Shown one piece after another: positions 14,170 through 20,556 of a stretch of DNA of 20,556 nt. Each line of letters opens with the position of its first letter. Within the stretch, counting starts at the first letter, position 1. The DNA comes from Rhizobium sp. Q54. Lineage in GTDB: Bacteria > Pseudomonadota > Alphaproteobacteria > Rickettsiales > UBA1997. The notes beneath the pieces are model-generated. The model was given only the letters and a program-made list of their open reading frames with translations. It had not been told where the DNA came from and searched no databases. The DNA is taken from assembly GCA_945865855.1 (NCBI GenBank), contig CAMBES010000007.1, forward strand, positions 1 to 20,556, in the 5' to 3' direction. The position numbers were made by a program, and so were the translations under genes.

Positions 14170-14685
14170 ATGGAAGAAAACAATATAGAAGTAACGCCAG
14201 AGGTAAACCCACTGGAAGAAAAAATTACTGAACTCGAACAAAAAAATACCGATCTAAATGATAAGCTGCTTCGTGCTTTAGCCGAGCTGGATAACGTCAG
14301 AAGAAGATCGAGAGAAGAGGTTGAAAAAACTGCGCGCTTTGCCATTTCTAGTTTTGCGACTGATTTAGTTGTGGTTGCTGAGAATTTTTTTATGGCGAGC
14401 GAAAATGCGCCGAAAGAAGAAATCGAAAAAAATCCCGCAATTAAAAATTACGCTGACGCAATCGTGATGACTGAAAAAGAGTTGCTAAAAATTTTGGAAA
14501 AAAATCAGGTCAAAAGAATTTATCCGCTTAATCAGAAGTTTGATCACAATTTTCACGAAGCCATTGTGCATCTGGAATCTGAGGCCGAAGAGGGAGTGGT
14601 TGTGCAAGTTATTCAGTCTGGATATTCAATTGCCGATCGCCTGATTCGTCCGGCACTAGTTGGGGTTGCGAAGGCGAAAGAGTAG
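14170..14685 (+). CDS. grpE: Nucleotide exchange factor GrpE
   Basis: GrpE releases ADP from DnaK and so drives the chaperone cycle. The 171-residue product has an acidic N-terminus and a long coiled coil (about residues 15-60, ITELEQKNTDLNDKLLRALA then LDNVRRRSREEVEKT). The C-terminal beta domain has KRIYPLNQKFDHNFHEAIVH and the closing VIQSGYSIADRLIRPALVGVAK, which is the GrpE signature. A clear AGGAG lies 7-8 bases before the ATG. It stands alone on the + strand with a candidate heat-shock promoter upstream. Hairpins at 14690-14770 follow the stop. Confidence 0.97.
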   Translation: MEENNIEVTPEVNPLEEKITELEQKNTDLNDKLLRALAELDNVRRRSREEVEKTARFAISSFATDLVVVAENFFMASENAPKEEIEKNPAIKNYADAIVMTEKELLKILEKNQVKRIYPLNQKFDHNFHEAIVHLESEAEEGVVVQVIQSGYSIADRLIRPALVGVAKAKE

Positions 14686-14689
14686 TTAA

Positions 14690-14770
14690 TGACGCTTTGA
14701 ACAGCGCACAAATTCCTCACCAATCAGCGTCAGGGCGATTAGTGCGACATCAAGCGACGTCACTAAACGC
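14690..14770 (+). other. Hairpins downstream of grpE
   Basis: TGACGCT at 14690-14696 pairs with AGCGTCA at 14726-14732, with TTG/CAA pairing inside. GCGATTAGTG at 14735-14744 pairs with CACTAAACGC at 14761-14770 with one mismatch. No T run follows, so a Rho-independent terminator is doubtful. The first hairpin overlaps one of the repeats flanking the ankyrin gene. Confidence 0.45.
14692..14721 (+). repeat. 30-bp imperfect direct repeat, left of the ankyrin gene
   Basis: This sequence matches 16747-16776 at 24 of 30 positions by hand alignment, without gaps. The shared core CACAAATTCCTCA (14707-14719) is exact. The two copies bracket the ankyrin gene. Confidence 0.65.
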
Positions 14771-14874
14771 GGGATCAATCTCCTGCAAAACTATAACCGC
14801 ATCTCAAAAACCCTGCTGTGTAAAATAACCAGACAACTTCCAGTCAAAGAAATGAAGCGGGCATGGATATTGGT

Positions 14875-16581
14875 TTAGCTAACAATGCAAAGCCCGGCTT
14901 GCCCTTTCATTCGTGTCGCTGATGCGGGACTTATTTCTGTTCTTGGATGATCTTCTCTGTCCTTCTGTAACGCGGCAACAAGACTCAAGGCCTGCAATTT
15001 TGGGATAACGCTTTCGTCCTTACCGCTATCAATAATTTTTGTTGTTAATGTGTAGAAATCTTCTGGGGTTAGTTCTCTCACGCGGCCCAAGGCATCTTCA
15101 TCTCCAAAAACGCCAGAATTGATGGCCAAAGATGCTGATTCACTAACCAGGGCTGTAATAAGATCGTTTCTTGCCAATGCTTCTTGCCTAGCGTCTTGAT
15201 GGTTCAACAAATAAAAAAATCTCTTATTTGCCGAAATCTCCGCTTTATTTTCTGAGAGACCTAAATCTGAATCTGGATCAGTCAAATATCTTTTATGCCA
15301 AGACTTGAGATCTTTGAGAGTCTTATACATCTCGAGACCAGCTCCTAAAATATCGTTATTTTCTTGGTTTATTGCGTTTCTAGGATTTTCTTGGTTGAAA
15401 CTTGCAATGATTGAGTTTCTGAGTTCTTTATCAGGAATGATAACCGCCAGAAGGAATGAGACTTCTTTGTTTAAGTTTCGAAGTGATGGATGTCTCAATT
15501 GATCCCGCACTTCTCTCCAATCTACACCATTGCTAGATAGAAGAGCTAAAATGGTTTCTGTGTGGCCATTTTGAGCGGCAATTATAAAAGCCGTGGCGCC
15601 ATCTGATGCTGCTGCGTTAACATCAGCTCCTTGATCCAATAGCTCAGCAACGATTTCTGCGTGGCCATTTTGAGCAGCAACTATCAAAGCCGTGCCGCCA
15701 TGAGATGCTCTTGCGTTAAAATCAGCTCCTTGAGCCAATAATCTAGCAACGATTTCTGCATGGCCATCTTGAGCACTAAAAATCAAAGCCGTGGCGCCAT
15801 CAGATCTTTTTGCTACGTTAACATCAGCTCCTTGATCCAATAGCTCAGCAACGATTTCTGCGCGGCCATTTTGAGCAGCAACCATCAAGGCCGTGCCCCC
15901 ATCTGATGCTGCTGCGTTAACATCAGCTCCTTGAGCCAATAATTGAGAAACGATTTCTGTGTGGCCATTTTCAGCAGCAACCATCAAGGCCGTTCTATCA
16001 TCAGATGCTCTTGCGTTAAAATCAGCTCCTTGAGCCAATAATTGAGAAACGATTTCTGCGTGGCCATTTTGCACAGCAAACATCAAAGCCGTGTAGCCAC
16101 TAGATTTTTTTACTGCGTTAACATTAGCTCTTTTAGTCGACAATTCAACAGCGACGTGGCCATTGTGATCAACATACATCAAATCCGTTCTTTCGGCCAA
16201 TAATTCAGCAACGATTTCTGCGTGGCCATTTTCAGCAGCAACCATCAAAGCCGTGCTACCATCAGATGCTCTTGCGTTAAAATCAGCTCCTTGAGCCAAT
16301 AATTGAGAAACGATTTCTGCGTGGCCATTTTGAGCAGCAAGAAACAAAGCCGTGAGGCGATAAGCAGATATTTTTGCGTCAACATTAATGTCCTTGCGAA
16401 GCAAAAGAGCTGAAACAGTTTCTGTGTGGCCATTTTGAGCAGCAATTATCAAAGCCGTGCTGCCATCAGAGGCTGCTGCGTTAACATCAGCTCCTTGGGC
16501 CAATAATTTAGCAACGGTTTCTGTTCGGCCATCTTGAGCAGCAATCATTAAAGCCGTGGCGCCAGTAGAGGTAGATTTCAT
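14875..16581 (-). CDS. Ankyrin-repeat protein with C-terminal CaaX box (candidate effector)
   Basis: The 568-residue product begins with about ten ankyrin repeats of 33-34 residues (roughly residues 6-375). They have the consensus DGxTALMxAAQNGHAEIVxxLLxQGADVNA. A shortened, degenerate unit follows repeat 4 (around HNGHVAVELSTKRANVNAV). Ankyrin stacks bind proteins. About 190 helical, charged residues follow that I cannot match to a family. The last four residues are CIVS (codons at 14878-14889), a good eukaryotic CaaX farnesylation box. Legionella AnkB uses the same design of ankyrin repeats plus CaaX. No Sec signal is seen, so any export would need a type I, IV or similar system. There is no Shine-Dalgarno sequence. 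Role in a host is inference. Confidence 0.93.
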   Translation of the reverse strand: MKSTSTGATALMIAAQDGRTETVAKLLAQGADVNAAASDGSTALIIAAQNGHTETVSALLLRKDINVDAKISAYRLTALFLAAQNGHAEIVSQLLAQGADFNARASDGSTALMVAAENGHAEIVAELLAERTDLMYVDHNGHVAVELSTKRANVNAVKKSSGYTALMFAVQNGHAEIVSQLLAQGADFNARASDDRTALMVAAENGHTEIVSQLLAQGADVNAAASDGGTALMVAAQNGRAEIVAELLDQGADVNVAKRSDGATALIFSAQDGHAEIVARLLAQGADFNARASHGGTALIVAAQNGHAEIVAELLDQGADVNAAASDGATAFIIAAQNGHTETILALLSSNGVDWREVRDQLRHPSLRNLNKEVSFLLAVIIPDKELRNSIIASFNQENPRNAINQENNDILGAGLEMYKTLKDLKSWHKRYLTDPDSDLGLSENKAEISANKRFFYLLNHQDARQEALARNDLITALVSESASLAINSGVFGDEDALGRVRELTPEDFYTLTTKIIDSGKDESVIPKLQALSLVAALQKDREDHPRTEISPASATRMKGQAGLCIVS

Positions 16582-16746
16582 AAAGATTTAATGACGAACT
16601 TGAGTTAAACCGTAAGGAATCAATTATTGTTTTTGACTGTCAGTAACCAGCCTTAAAACTTTTTTGCTCTAGAGATTGCGACTGAAACAAATCGAAAAAT
16701 AAAACACAAAGATTAATTTTTTACGAACCAGAAAGAGTATCGAAGA

Positions 16747-16776
16747 ACACTCTGAGCAACTCACAAATTCCTCAAC
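16747..16776 (+). repeat. 30-bp imperfect direct repeat, right of the ankyrin gene
   Basis: Partner of 14692-14721. The exact 13-bp core is at 16762-16774. Both copies point the same way and are about 2.05 kb apart. Confidence 0.65.
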
Positions 16777-16844
16777 ACGTAACTGAGATTTTTTAAATTT
16801 TCCAAATCCAAAAAATCCCTTTAGTTTTCACTGTAATTCTCGCG

Positions 16845-16881
16845 CAAGATCGGCCGATATTCTAGCCGATTTTGTTTTTTT
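16845..16881 (+). terminator. Orphan Rho-independent terminator
   Basis: CAAGATCGGC at 16845-16854 pairs with GCCGATTTTG at 16865-16874 (one G-U pair, 10-nt loop), then a run of seven T at 16875-16881. It terminates + strand transcripts. The nearest + strand protein gene upstream is grpE, over 2 kb away with an opposing gene between, so it probably ends a small RNA. Confidence 0.75.
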
Positions 16882-17138
16882 AGGGCTCTTTGTGAATGAT
16901 TGTGGCTGCAAGGTGCAATCATCCTTTGTTTAGGTTTGAATTGGTATCGACATCAGTTATTTACGAATCATAAAAAGATTCGAGATTGCGAATAAAATGT
17001 TGAGTGGATAAGCAGCGGCTCTAGCGAGAAAGATGTCATGTCGCATTGGTTAAGCCCTCTTTTCTTCTCGTAATGAATAGTCTGTTTGGAGGAATAATTG
17101 GGCGGGGTTGAAGCCGGCAGAAAGATTCTTGCAAAAGA

Positions 17139-17156
17139 TAAGTCTCTACCTAGGTT
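17139..17156 (+). repeat. Imperfect direct repeat upstream of the CAU tRNA
   Basis: TAAGTC-TCT-ACCTAGGTT here matches TAAGTC-C-ACCTAGGTT at 17299-17314, differing only by a 2-nt insertion. The core ACCTAGGT is palindromic. The two copies bracket the tRNA. Confidence 0.5.
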
Positions 17157-17181
17157 GCGGCGCCCTTTTATCACAAGGTTG

Positions 17182-17258
17182 GGGATTATAGCTCAGTTGG
17201 TTAGAGCAGGATGCTCATAACGTCTTGGTCGTAGGTTCGAGTCCTACTGATCCCACCA
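17182..17258 (+). tRNA. tRNA with CAU anticodon (Met or lysidine-type Ile2)
   Basis: A full 77-nt cloverleaf is readable. The acceptor pairs GGGATTA with TGATCCC, followed by A and an encoded CCA. The D arm is GCTC/GAGC, the anticodon stem GGATG/CGTCT (with wobble pairs), and the T arm GTAGG/CCTAC with a TTCGAGT loop. The anticodon loop CTCATAA gives CAU. It is not an initiator, because the first acceptor pair is a normal G-C. The stretch CTTGGTCG between the anticodon and T stems resembles Ile2 tRNAs, so tRNA-Ile(k2C) is my slight preference over elongator Met. Confidence 0.92.
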
Positions 17259-17298
17259 GCTTACCCGAAATATTTGATTCCCTGGTCCCCAAGTGACG

Positions 17299-17314
17299 TA
17301 AGTCCACCTAGGTT
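17299..17314 (+). repeat. Imperfect direct repeat downstream of the CAU tRNA
   Basis: Partner of 17139-17156. It lies in the leader of rpmI. Confidence 0.5.
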
Positions 17315-17332
17315 TCTGCAATAATAAAAAAC

Positions 17333-17536
17333 ATGCCAAAAGTAAAAACAAACAGCAGCGCTAAGAAGCGCTTCAAAGTCACCGGCACAGGAAAGATTCT
17401 GCACAAGCAGGCCGGCAAGCGACACAATCTCGGCAGAAAAAGTCAGAGAAGAATTCGCAATCTCCGCAAAAGCGCAGTGCTTTCAGAGGGCCATACAGCC
17501 AGTGTTCTGAAGTTCAAAATGCCTTATAACCGCTAA
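17333..17536 (+). CDS. rpmI: 50S ribosomal protein L35
   Basis: L35 is a small, very basic protein of the large ribosomal subunit. The 67-residue product starts PKVKTNSSAKKRFKVTGTGK, the L35 signature. It continues KRHNLGRKSQRRIRNLRKSA and ends MPYNR, all typical. rplT follows after 10 bp, the universal rpmI-rplT pair. infC, which often precedes it, is absent here: a tRNA and intergenic DNA lie upstream, so the promoter should be between 17259 and 17332 or before the tRNA. No strong Shine-Dalgarno sequence is visible. Confidence 0.97.
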   Translation: MPKVKTNSSAKKRFKVTGTGKILHKQAGKRHNLGRKSQRRIRNLRKSAVLSEGHTASVLKFKMPYNR

Positions 17537-17546
17537 TTAGAATAAC

Positions 17547-17906
17547 ATGAGTCGTGTAAAAAAAGCTGTCACAAAAAAAGCCAGACACAAAATTATTTTA
17601 AAGATGGCCAAGGGCTATCGCGGTCGCGCCAAGAGCTGTTTCCGCGTAGCAATCCAGACAGTTGAAAAAGCATTACAATATGCTTATCGCGATCGCAAAG
17701 TTAGAAAAAGAGACTTCCGTGGTTTGTGGATTCAGCGTATCAACGCCGCGGTTCGCGAGCATGATATGATCTACTCTCGCTTCATTAGCGGATTAAAAGC
17801 TGCTCACATCGATCTTGATCGCAAAGTGCTTTCTGACCTTGCTATTCGTGAGCCAGAAGCTTTCGCACAAATCGTTGAAAAAGCTAAAAAAGCTCTAGTC
17901 GCTTAA
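17547..17906 (+). CDS. rplT: 50S ribosomal protein L20
   Basis: L20 binds 23S rRNA early in assembly of the large subunit. In some bacteria it represses its own operon. The 119-residue product has the usual length and start (MSRVKKAVTKKARHKIILKM). AKGYRGRAKSCFRVAIQTVEKALQYAYRDRKVRKRDFRGLWIQRINAA follows in family order, and the C-terminal helical domain reads LNK-like YSRFISGLKAAHIDLDRKVLSDLA. Its stop codon shares one base with the ATG of the next gene, so the downstream DUF2628 gene is coupled to it. Confidence 0.98.
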   Translation: MSRVKKAVTKKARHKIILKMAKGYRGRAKSCFRVAIQTVEKALQYAYRDRKVRKRDFRGLWIQRINAAVREHDMIYSRFISGLKAAHIDLDRKVLSDLAIREPEAFAQIVEKAKKALVA

Positions 17907-18307
17907 TGAAGCTCTACAACGTTCTCGTTAAAAGAAATCCAGCTGGGAAAATCGAAGATATTATCCTGATGAAGGACGGGTTTTCCTGGTTGGCATTTTT
18001 TTTTAATGGGCTGTGGTTCCTGTATTATCGGATGTGGAAAGAGTTTTTTGTTTTGATTCTTGTCAATGCTGCTTTTATTTTCTTTGCCAAAATCTCTTCG
18101 AATTTTGACCGAGTTTTACTTGAGACGGCCTTCATTTTTATGATTGCGCTTAATGCTAATTATTGGCGGGCAGAACATTTAAAGAAAAAAAGTTATGAGT
18201 TGATTGGCATAGTTTTTGGCGCCAATCGCATTGATGCTAAGCTGCATTTTGTCGATGGTTTTGACGAAGAATTTGATGCGGCGATTCTTAATCCAAAGAT
18301 AGCGTAA
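17906..18307 (+). CDS. DUF2628 membrane protein
   Basis: This 133-residue protein matches the pattern of DUF2628, small membrane proteins of unknown function. An N-terminal soluble stretch (KLYNVLVKRNPAGKIEDIILMKDGFSW) leads into hydrophobic segments at about residues 26-44, 47-63 and 70-87. The WLAFFFNGLWFLYYRMW motif and NANYWRAEHLKKKSYELIG are the family landmarks. The C-terminal tail is soluble and acidic. It overlaps the rplT stop by one base and precedes a methyltransferase gene by 13 bp. The function is unknown. Confidence 0.87.
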   Translation: MKLYNVLVKRNPAGKIEDIILMKDGFSWLAFFFNGLWFLYYRMWKEFFVLILVNAAFIFFAKISSNFDRVLLETAFIFMIALNANYWRAEHLKKKSYELIGIVFGANRIDAKLHFVDGFDEEFDAAILNPKIA

Positions 18308-18320
18308 TTAATTATCGACT

Positions 18321-19340
18321 GTGAAAATTTCTCACTTCATGCACAAGGCCTTATTCGACAAGGATAATGGTTATTACCGCACTAAAAATCCCATCGGCAA
18401 AGATTCTGATTTTATTACCTCTCCCGAGATTTCCCAGGTCTTCGGTGAGTTGCTTGCTGCATATTTATTACAAATTTTCTCCACACAAAAAGGCAAAATT
18501 TCGCTAGTTGAAATGGGCGCCGGCAGAGGTGTTTTATTTTTTGATATCCTTGGTTCGATAAAAAAATTAGCAGAAAAAAATAATGCTTTGGCTGTTGATT
18601 TTCTTAATCGTGCGACATTTCACATCATCGAAATCAACGAGGTCTTAAAAAAAATTCAGCAGGATAAATTATCTCCGGCATTATTGCCGCGCCGTGCTCG
18701 CGATGACAAAGAGATAGAGATTAAGTGGCACGAGAAATTTGAAGATTTTTTACAAGAGGCCGATCAGATATTTTTTTTCTCCAATGAGCTTTTTGATTGC
18801 TTTCCAATCGATCAATTTGTGAATACCGACATTGGTTGGTGTGAACGTCTGATTGACTGTGACAGTTTTGTTACAAAAAATTTTGATCCAAAAATTCATC
18901 AATTAATTCAGGAATTAGCTGGTGCTGATGCTCCATTCGGTGCGGTTTTTGAATGTAGCGAGTCTGCAAAATTTTTTATGACCCAACTCAGCCAGGCCTT
19001 GAAAATAAACGGCGGAATCGCGATTAATTTTGATTACGGTTATTTTAAAACTGAATTTGCCAACACGTTTCAGGCGGTAAAAAATCATCAAAAAACCGAT
19101 TCACTTAAAACCCCGGGAGATATTGACCTCACTGCTCATGTTGACTTCGGAGCTCTAGATAAAATTGCTAAAAATTTAGGCCTTAATTCGTCTTTAATAA
19201 CGCAGCGCGAATTTTTGATTTCACTTGGAATTGAAGAGCGCAGAAAAAAATTATCCAACCAAGATTCCGCCATTGATCGCTTAATCGCGCCCGATCAAAT
19301 GGGCGAACTCTTCAAATGTCATATTATCTGGAAACAATGA
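18321..19340 (+). CDS. SAM-dependent methyltransferase, MidA/NDUFAF7 family
   Basis: NDUFAF7, the mitochondrial relative, methylates an arginine of complex I subunit NDUFS2 during assembly. The bacterial function is less certain. The 339-residue product has the family opening: KALFDKDNGYYRTKNPIGKDSDFITSPEISQVFGELLA at about residues 9-46. The SAM-binding loop VEMGAGRG lies at 63-70, and FFSNELFDCFPIDQF at about 152-166 is the second hallmark. The frame opens with a GTG at 18321 after an in-frame stop at 18309. An internal ATG seven codons in is the only close alternative. The stop overlaps the following ATG by 4 bp (ATGA). Confidence 0.9.
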   Translation: MKISHFMHKALFDKDNGYYRTKNPIGKDSDFITSPEISQVFGELLAAYLLQIFSTQKGKISLVEMGAGRGVLFFDILGSIKKLAEKNNALAVDFLNRATFHIIEINEVLKKIQQDKLSPALLPRRARDDKEIEIKWHEKFEDFLQEADQIFFFSNELFDCFPIDQFVNTDIGWCERLIDCDSFVTKNFDPKIHQLIQELAGADAPFGAVFECSESAKFFMTQLSQALKINGGIAINFDYGYFKTEFANTFQAVKNHQKTDSLKTPGDIDLTAHVDFGALDKIAKNLGLNSSLITQREFLISLGIEERRKKLSNQDSAIDRLIAPDQMGELFKCHIIWKQ

Positions 19341-20556
19341 TTAACGAAGCTGAAGCATATTTAATCCTAGTTCTATTTCTCCTGGTTTTCGCTTCTCTAC
19401 TCTCTTGTTTTGAGACGTCGATTACCGCAGTTTCGCGCGCACGTATACATCGCTTAGCTGGTGAAGGAGATAAGCGCGCCAAGCATCTGGACCGCCTTTT
19501 AAGAGAGCGCGAGAAGGTTGTGAGCGTTATGTTGCTGGCCAATAATGTTGTTAATATTGCGGCATCAGCGATTACGACAAGAGTGGTTTTGAAGTTGTTT
19601 GGTGAAGAATGGTTTTTGGTTGCGACGGTTGTTTTGACCGTAGCGGTGATAATTTTTAGCGAAATTTTGCCCAAAACAATTGCCATTAAATTTTCAGAAA
19701 AAGTTGCTTTGTTTTTTGCACCATCAATTCGCTTCTTGTTTTTCATTTTCTCGCCGATCGTGGCTGTGATCCAGAAGGTTGTTGATATGATGATCGGAGT
19801 ATTTTTTACCAATGCCGGCAAGAAAACCAAAGAATCAGAATTGGAAGAAATTCGTGACACCGTTGATCTGAAGGCGAAAGAGGGGTCTATCTTTAAGTAC
19901 GATAAGGATTTGCTCGACGGCATTTTAGATTTGTCAGATACCGCAATTAGTGAAATCGCGACTCATCGCAAAGATATTGAATCAATCGACATTTCTTTGT
20001 CGATTGCTGAAATTGCAAAACAAGGTGCCGCAACAAATCACACCCGCATTCCTTTGTGGAAAGGAAGTAAAGAGAGCATCGTTGCCGTTTTGAATGTCAG
20101 AAAGTTATTGCGCGCATTGCATTCTCATCGCGGCGATATTGAGAAGTTTGAGCTAAGTTCGGTTACTTCAACTCCTTGGTTTGTGCCAGCAAGTAATAGT
20201 TTACGTTCGCAACTTTTTGCTTTTCGTAAAAAGAAAAAACATTTCGCTTTGGTTGTTGATGAATATGGCTCTTTGCTTGGTCTGATAACTCTCGAAGATA
20301 TTTTAGAAGAGATTGTCGGCGAAATTAAAGAAGAGGAAGATTCTCGCGGAATCAATATCATTAAAATCAAGTCCGGAGCTTACAAAATAGCGGGCAAGAC
20401 TTTGATTCGTGATATTAATAAGAAGCTCGATTTAGAGATTGAGGAAAGCGATGACGCTTACAACCTCACGGCTTTTGTCATTAACAGTTTAGGTAGAATT
20501 CCGGAAGAAAAAGAGAGTTTTGTGATTAATAGCCAAAATTTTGAGATTCTTAAAAA
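19337..20556 (+). CDS. CNNM/HlyC-CorC family transporter, C-terminus cut by window
   Basis: Members of this family are membrane proteins linked to magnesium or cobalt efflux and to tolerance of divalent metals. From the ATG at 19337 I read 406 codons without a stop to the window edge. An N-terminal DUF21/CNNM domain with several membrane segments spans about residues 1-150, including CFETSITAVSRARI and the hallmark SEILPKTIAIKFSE at 108-121. Two CBS domains lie at about 185-320, ending VVDEYGSLLGLITLEDILEE. A CorC/HlyC C-terminal domain starts near residue 345 (YKIAGKTLIRDIN) and continues past the edge. It overlaps the methyltransferase stop by 4 bp, making a five-gene + strand run with rpmI. 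Confidence 0.94.
   Translation, partial: MINEAEAYLILVLFLLVFASLLSCFETSITAVSRARIHRLAGEGDKRAKHLDRLLREREKVVSVMLLANNVVNIAASAITTRVVLKLFGEEWFLVATVVLTVAVIIFSEILPKTIAIKFSEKVALFFAPSIRFLFFIFSPIVAVIQKVVDMMIGVFFTNAGKKTKESELEEIRDTVDLKAKEGSIFKYDKDLLDGILDLSDTAISEIATHRKDIESIDISLSIAEIAKQGAATNHTRIPLWKGSKESIVAVLNVRKLLRALHSHRGDIEKFELSSVTSTPWFVPASNSLRSQLFAFRKKKKHFALVVDEYGSLLGLITLEDILEEIVGEIKEEEDSRGINIIKIKSGAYKIAGKTLIRDINKKLDLEIEESDDAYNLTAFVINSLGRIPEEKESFVINSQNFEILK

Larger units (their letters stand above)
16582..17181. other. 600-bp intergenic region without a convincing protein gene
   Basis: No frame here has codon use or homology that I would defend. It contains the right-hand ankyrin-flanking repeat at 16747-16776 and a strong + strand terminator at 16845-16881. 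It also contains small hairpins: ATGATTG/CAATCAT at about 16896-16922 and CGAATC/GATTCG at 16964-16982. A TTTACGAA-headed motif of about 24 bases occurs near 16718 and again near 16961 (about 19 of 24 identical). The promoter of the ankyrin gene and leaders of the CAU tRNA must also lie here. I saw no tmRNA, SRP RNA or RNase P RNA signature. Confidence 0.7.

Noticed and set aside
14875..16581. Regular repeats of about 100 bp that might be taken for a CRISPR or satellite array
   Set aside because: The period matches 33-34 codons, the frame is open throughout, and the translation is a textbook ankyrin array.
16968..17174. Minus-strand open frame of 68 codons in the long intergenic region
   Set aside because: No recognisable domain, no ribosome binding site, and composition unlike the neighbouring genes. 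It looks like a chance frame.
17108..17191. 27-codon + strand frame from a TTG after GGAGGA, ending inside the tRNA
   Set aside because: Too short, uses a rare start placed far from the GGAGGA, and overlaps a certain tRNA.

Overview
The window is chromosomal DNA from an AT-rich alphaproteobacterium. The evidence is a Fur protein of the alphaproteobacterial type (its metal-binding domain lacks the CxxC pair), a hemD / mitofilin-like / hemY cluster of the kind seen only in Alphaproteobacteria, and hemE lying beside a region that looks like a replication origin, as in Caulobacter and Rickettsia. A long ankyrin-repeat gene whose product ends in a eukaryotic-type CaaX box suggests a host-associated, probably intracellular member (Rickettsiales- or Holosporales-like). 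The species cannot be named from the sequence alone. Most of the window is core housekeeping DNA.

Layout. 1-421 (-) is the N-terminal part of a membrane acyltransferase cut by the window edge. 493-569 (-) is tRNA-Arg(ACG), preceded on its own strand by a duplicated copy of its 5' end and a cluster of small hairpins. 772-3958 (-) is sucC-sucD-recA, closed by a strong terminator. 4049-6883 (+) is a tightly overlapping hemD / Mic60-like / hemY operon. 6926-8413 (-) is guaB. 8495-10358 (+) is fur, a predicted zinc metallopeptidase and a MurU-like nucleotidyltransferase, joined by ATGA overlaps. 10501-11520 (-) is hemE. 11521-11734 is the candidate oriC. 11735-11989 (+) is a BolA-family gene. 12117-14049 (-) is clpP-clpX, divergent from grpE (+), which has a candidate heat-shock promoter. 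14875-16581 (-) is the ankyrin gene with a CIVS tail, flanked by imperfect 30-bp direct repeats. 16582-17181 is a 600-bp stretch without a convincing protein gene but with a strong + strand terminator. 17182-17258 (+) is a CAU-anticodon tRNA. 17333 to the end (+) is rpmI-rplT-DUF2628-MidA-like-CNNM/CorC, the last cut by the window edge.

How the parts work together. hemD and hemE are two steps of tetrapyrrole synthesis. The Mic60-like and HemY proteins behind hemD are predicted inner-membrane proteins. sucCD supplies the substrate-level phosphorylation step of the TCA cycle. ClpXP and GrpE belong to protein quality control. Fur is an iron- or metal-responsive repressor.

The items most worth following are the CaaX-tailed ankyrin protein (candidate prenylated effector), its flanking repeats, the hemE-linked origin with five copies of a TTNYTAACA motif, the duplicated tRNA-Arg 5' end, and the orphan terminator at 16845-16881.
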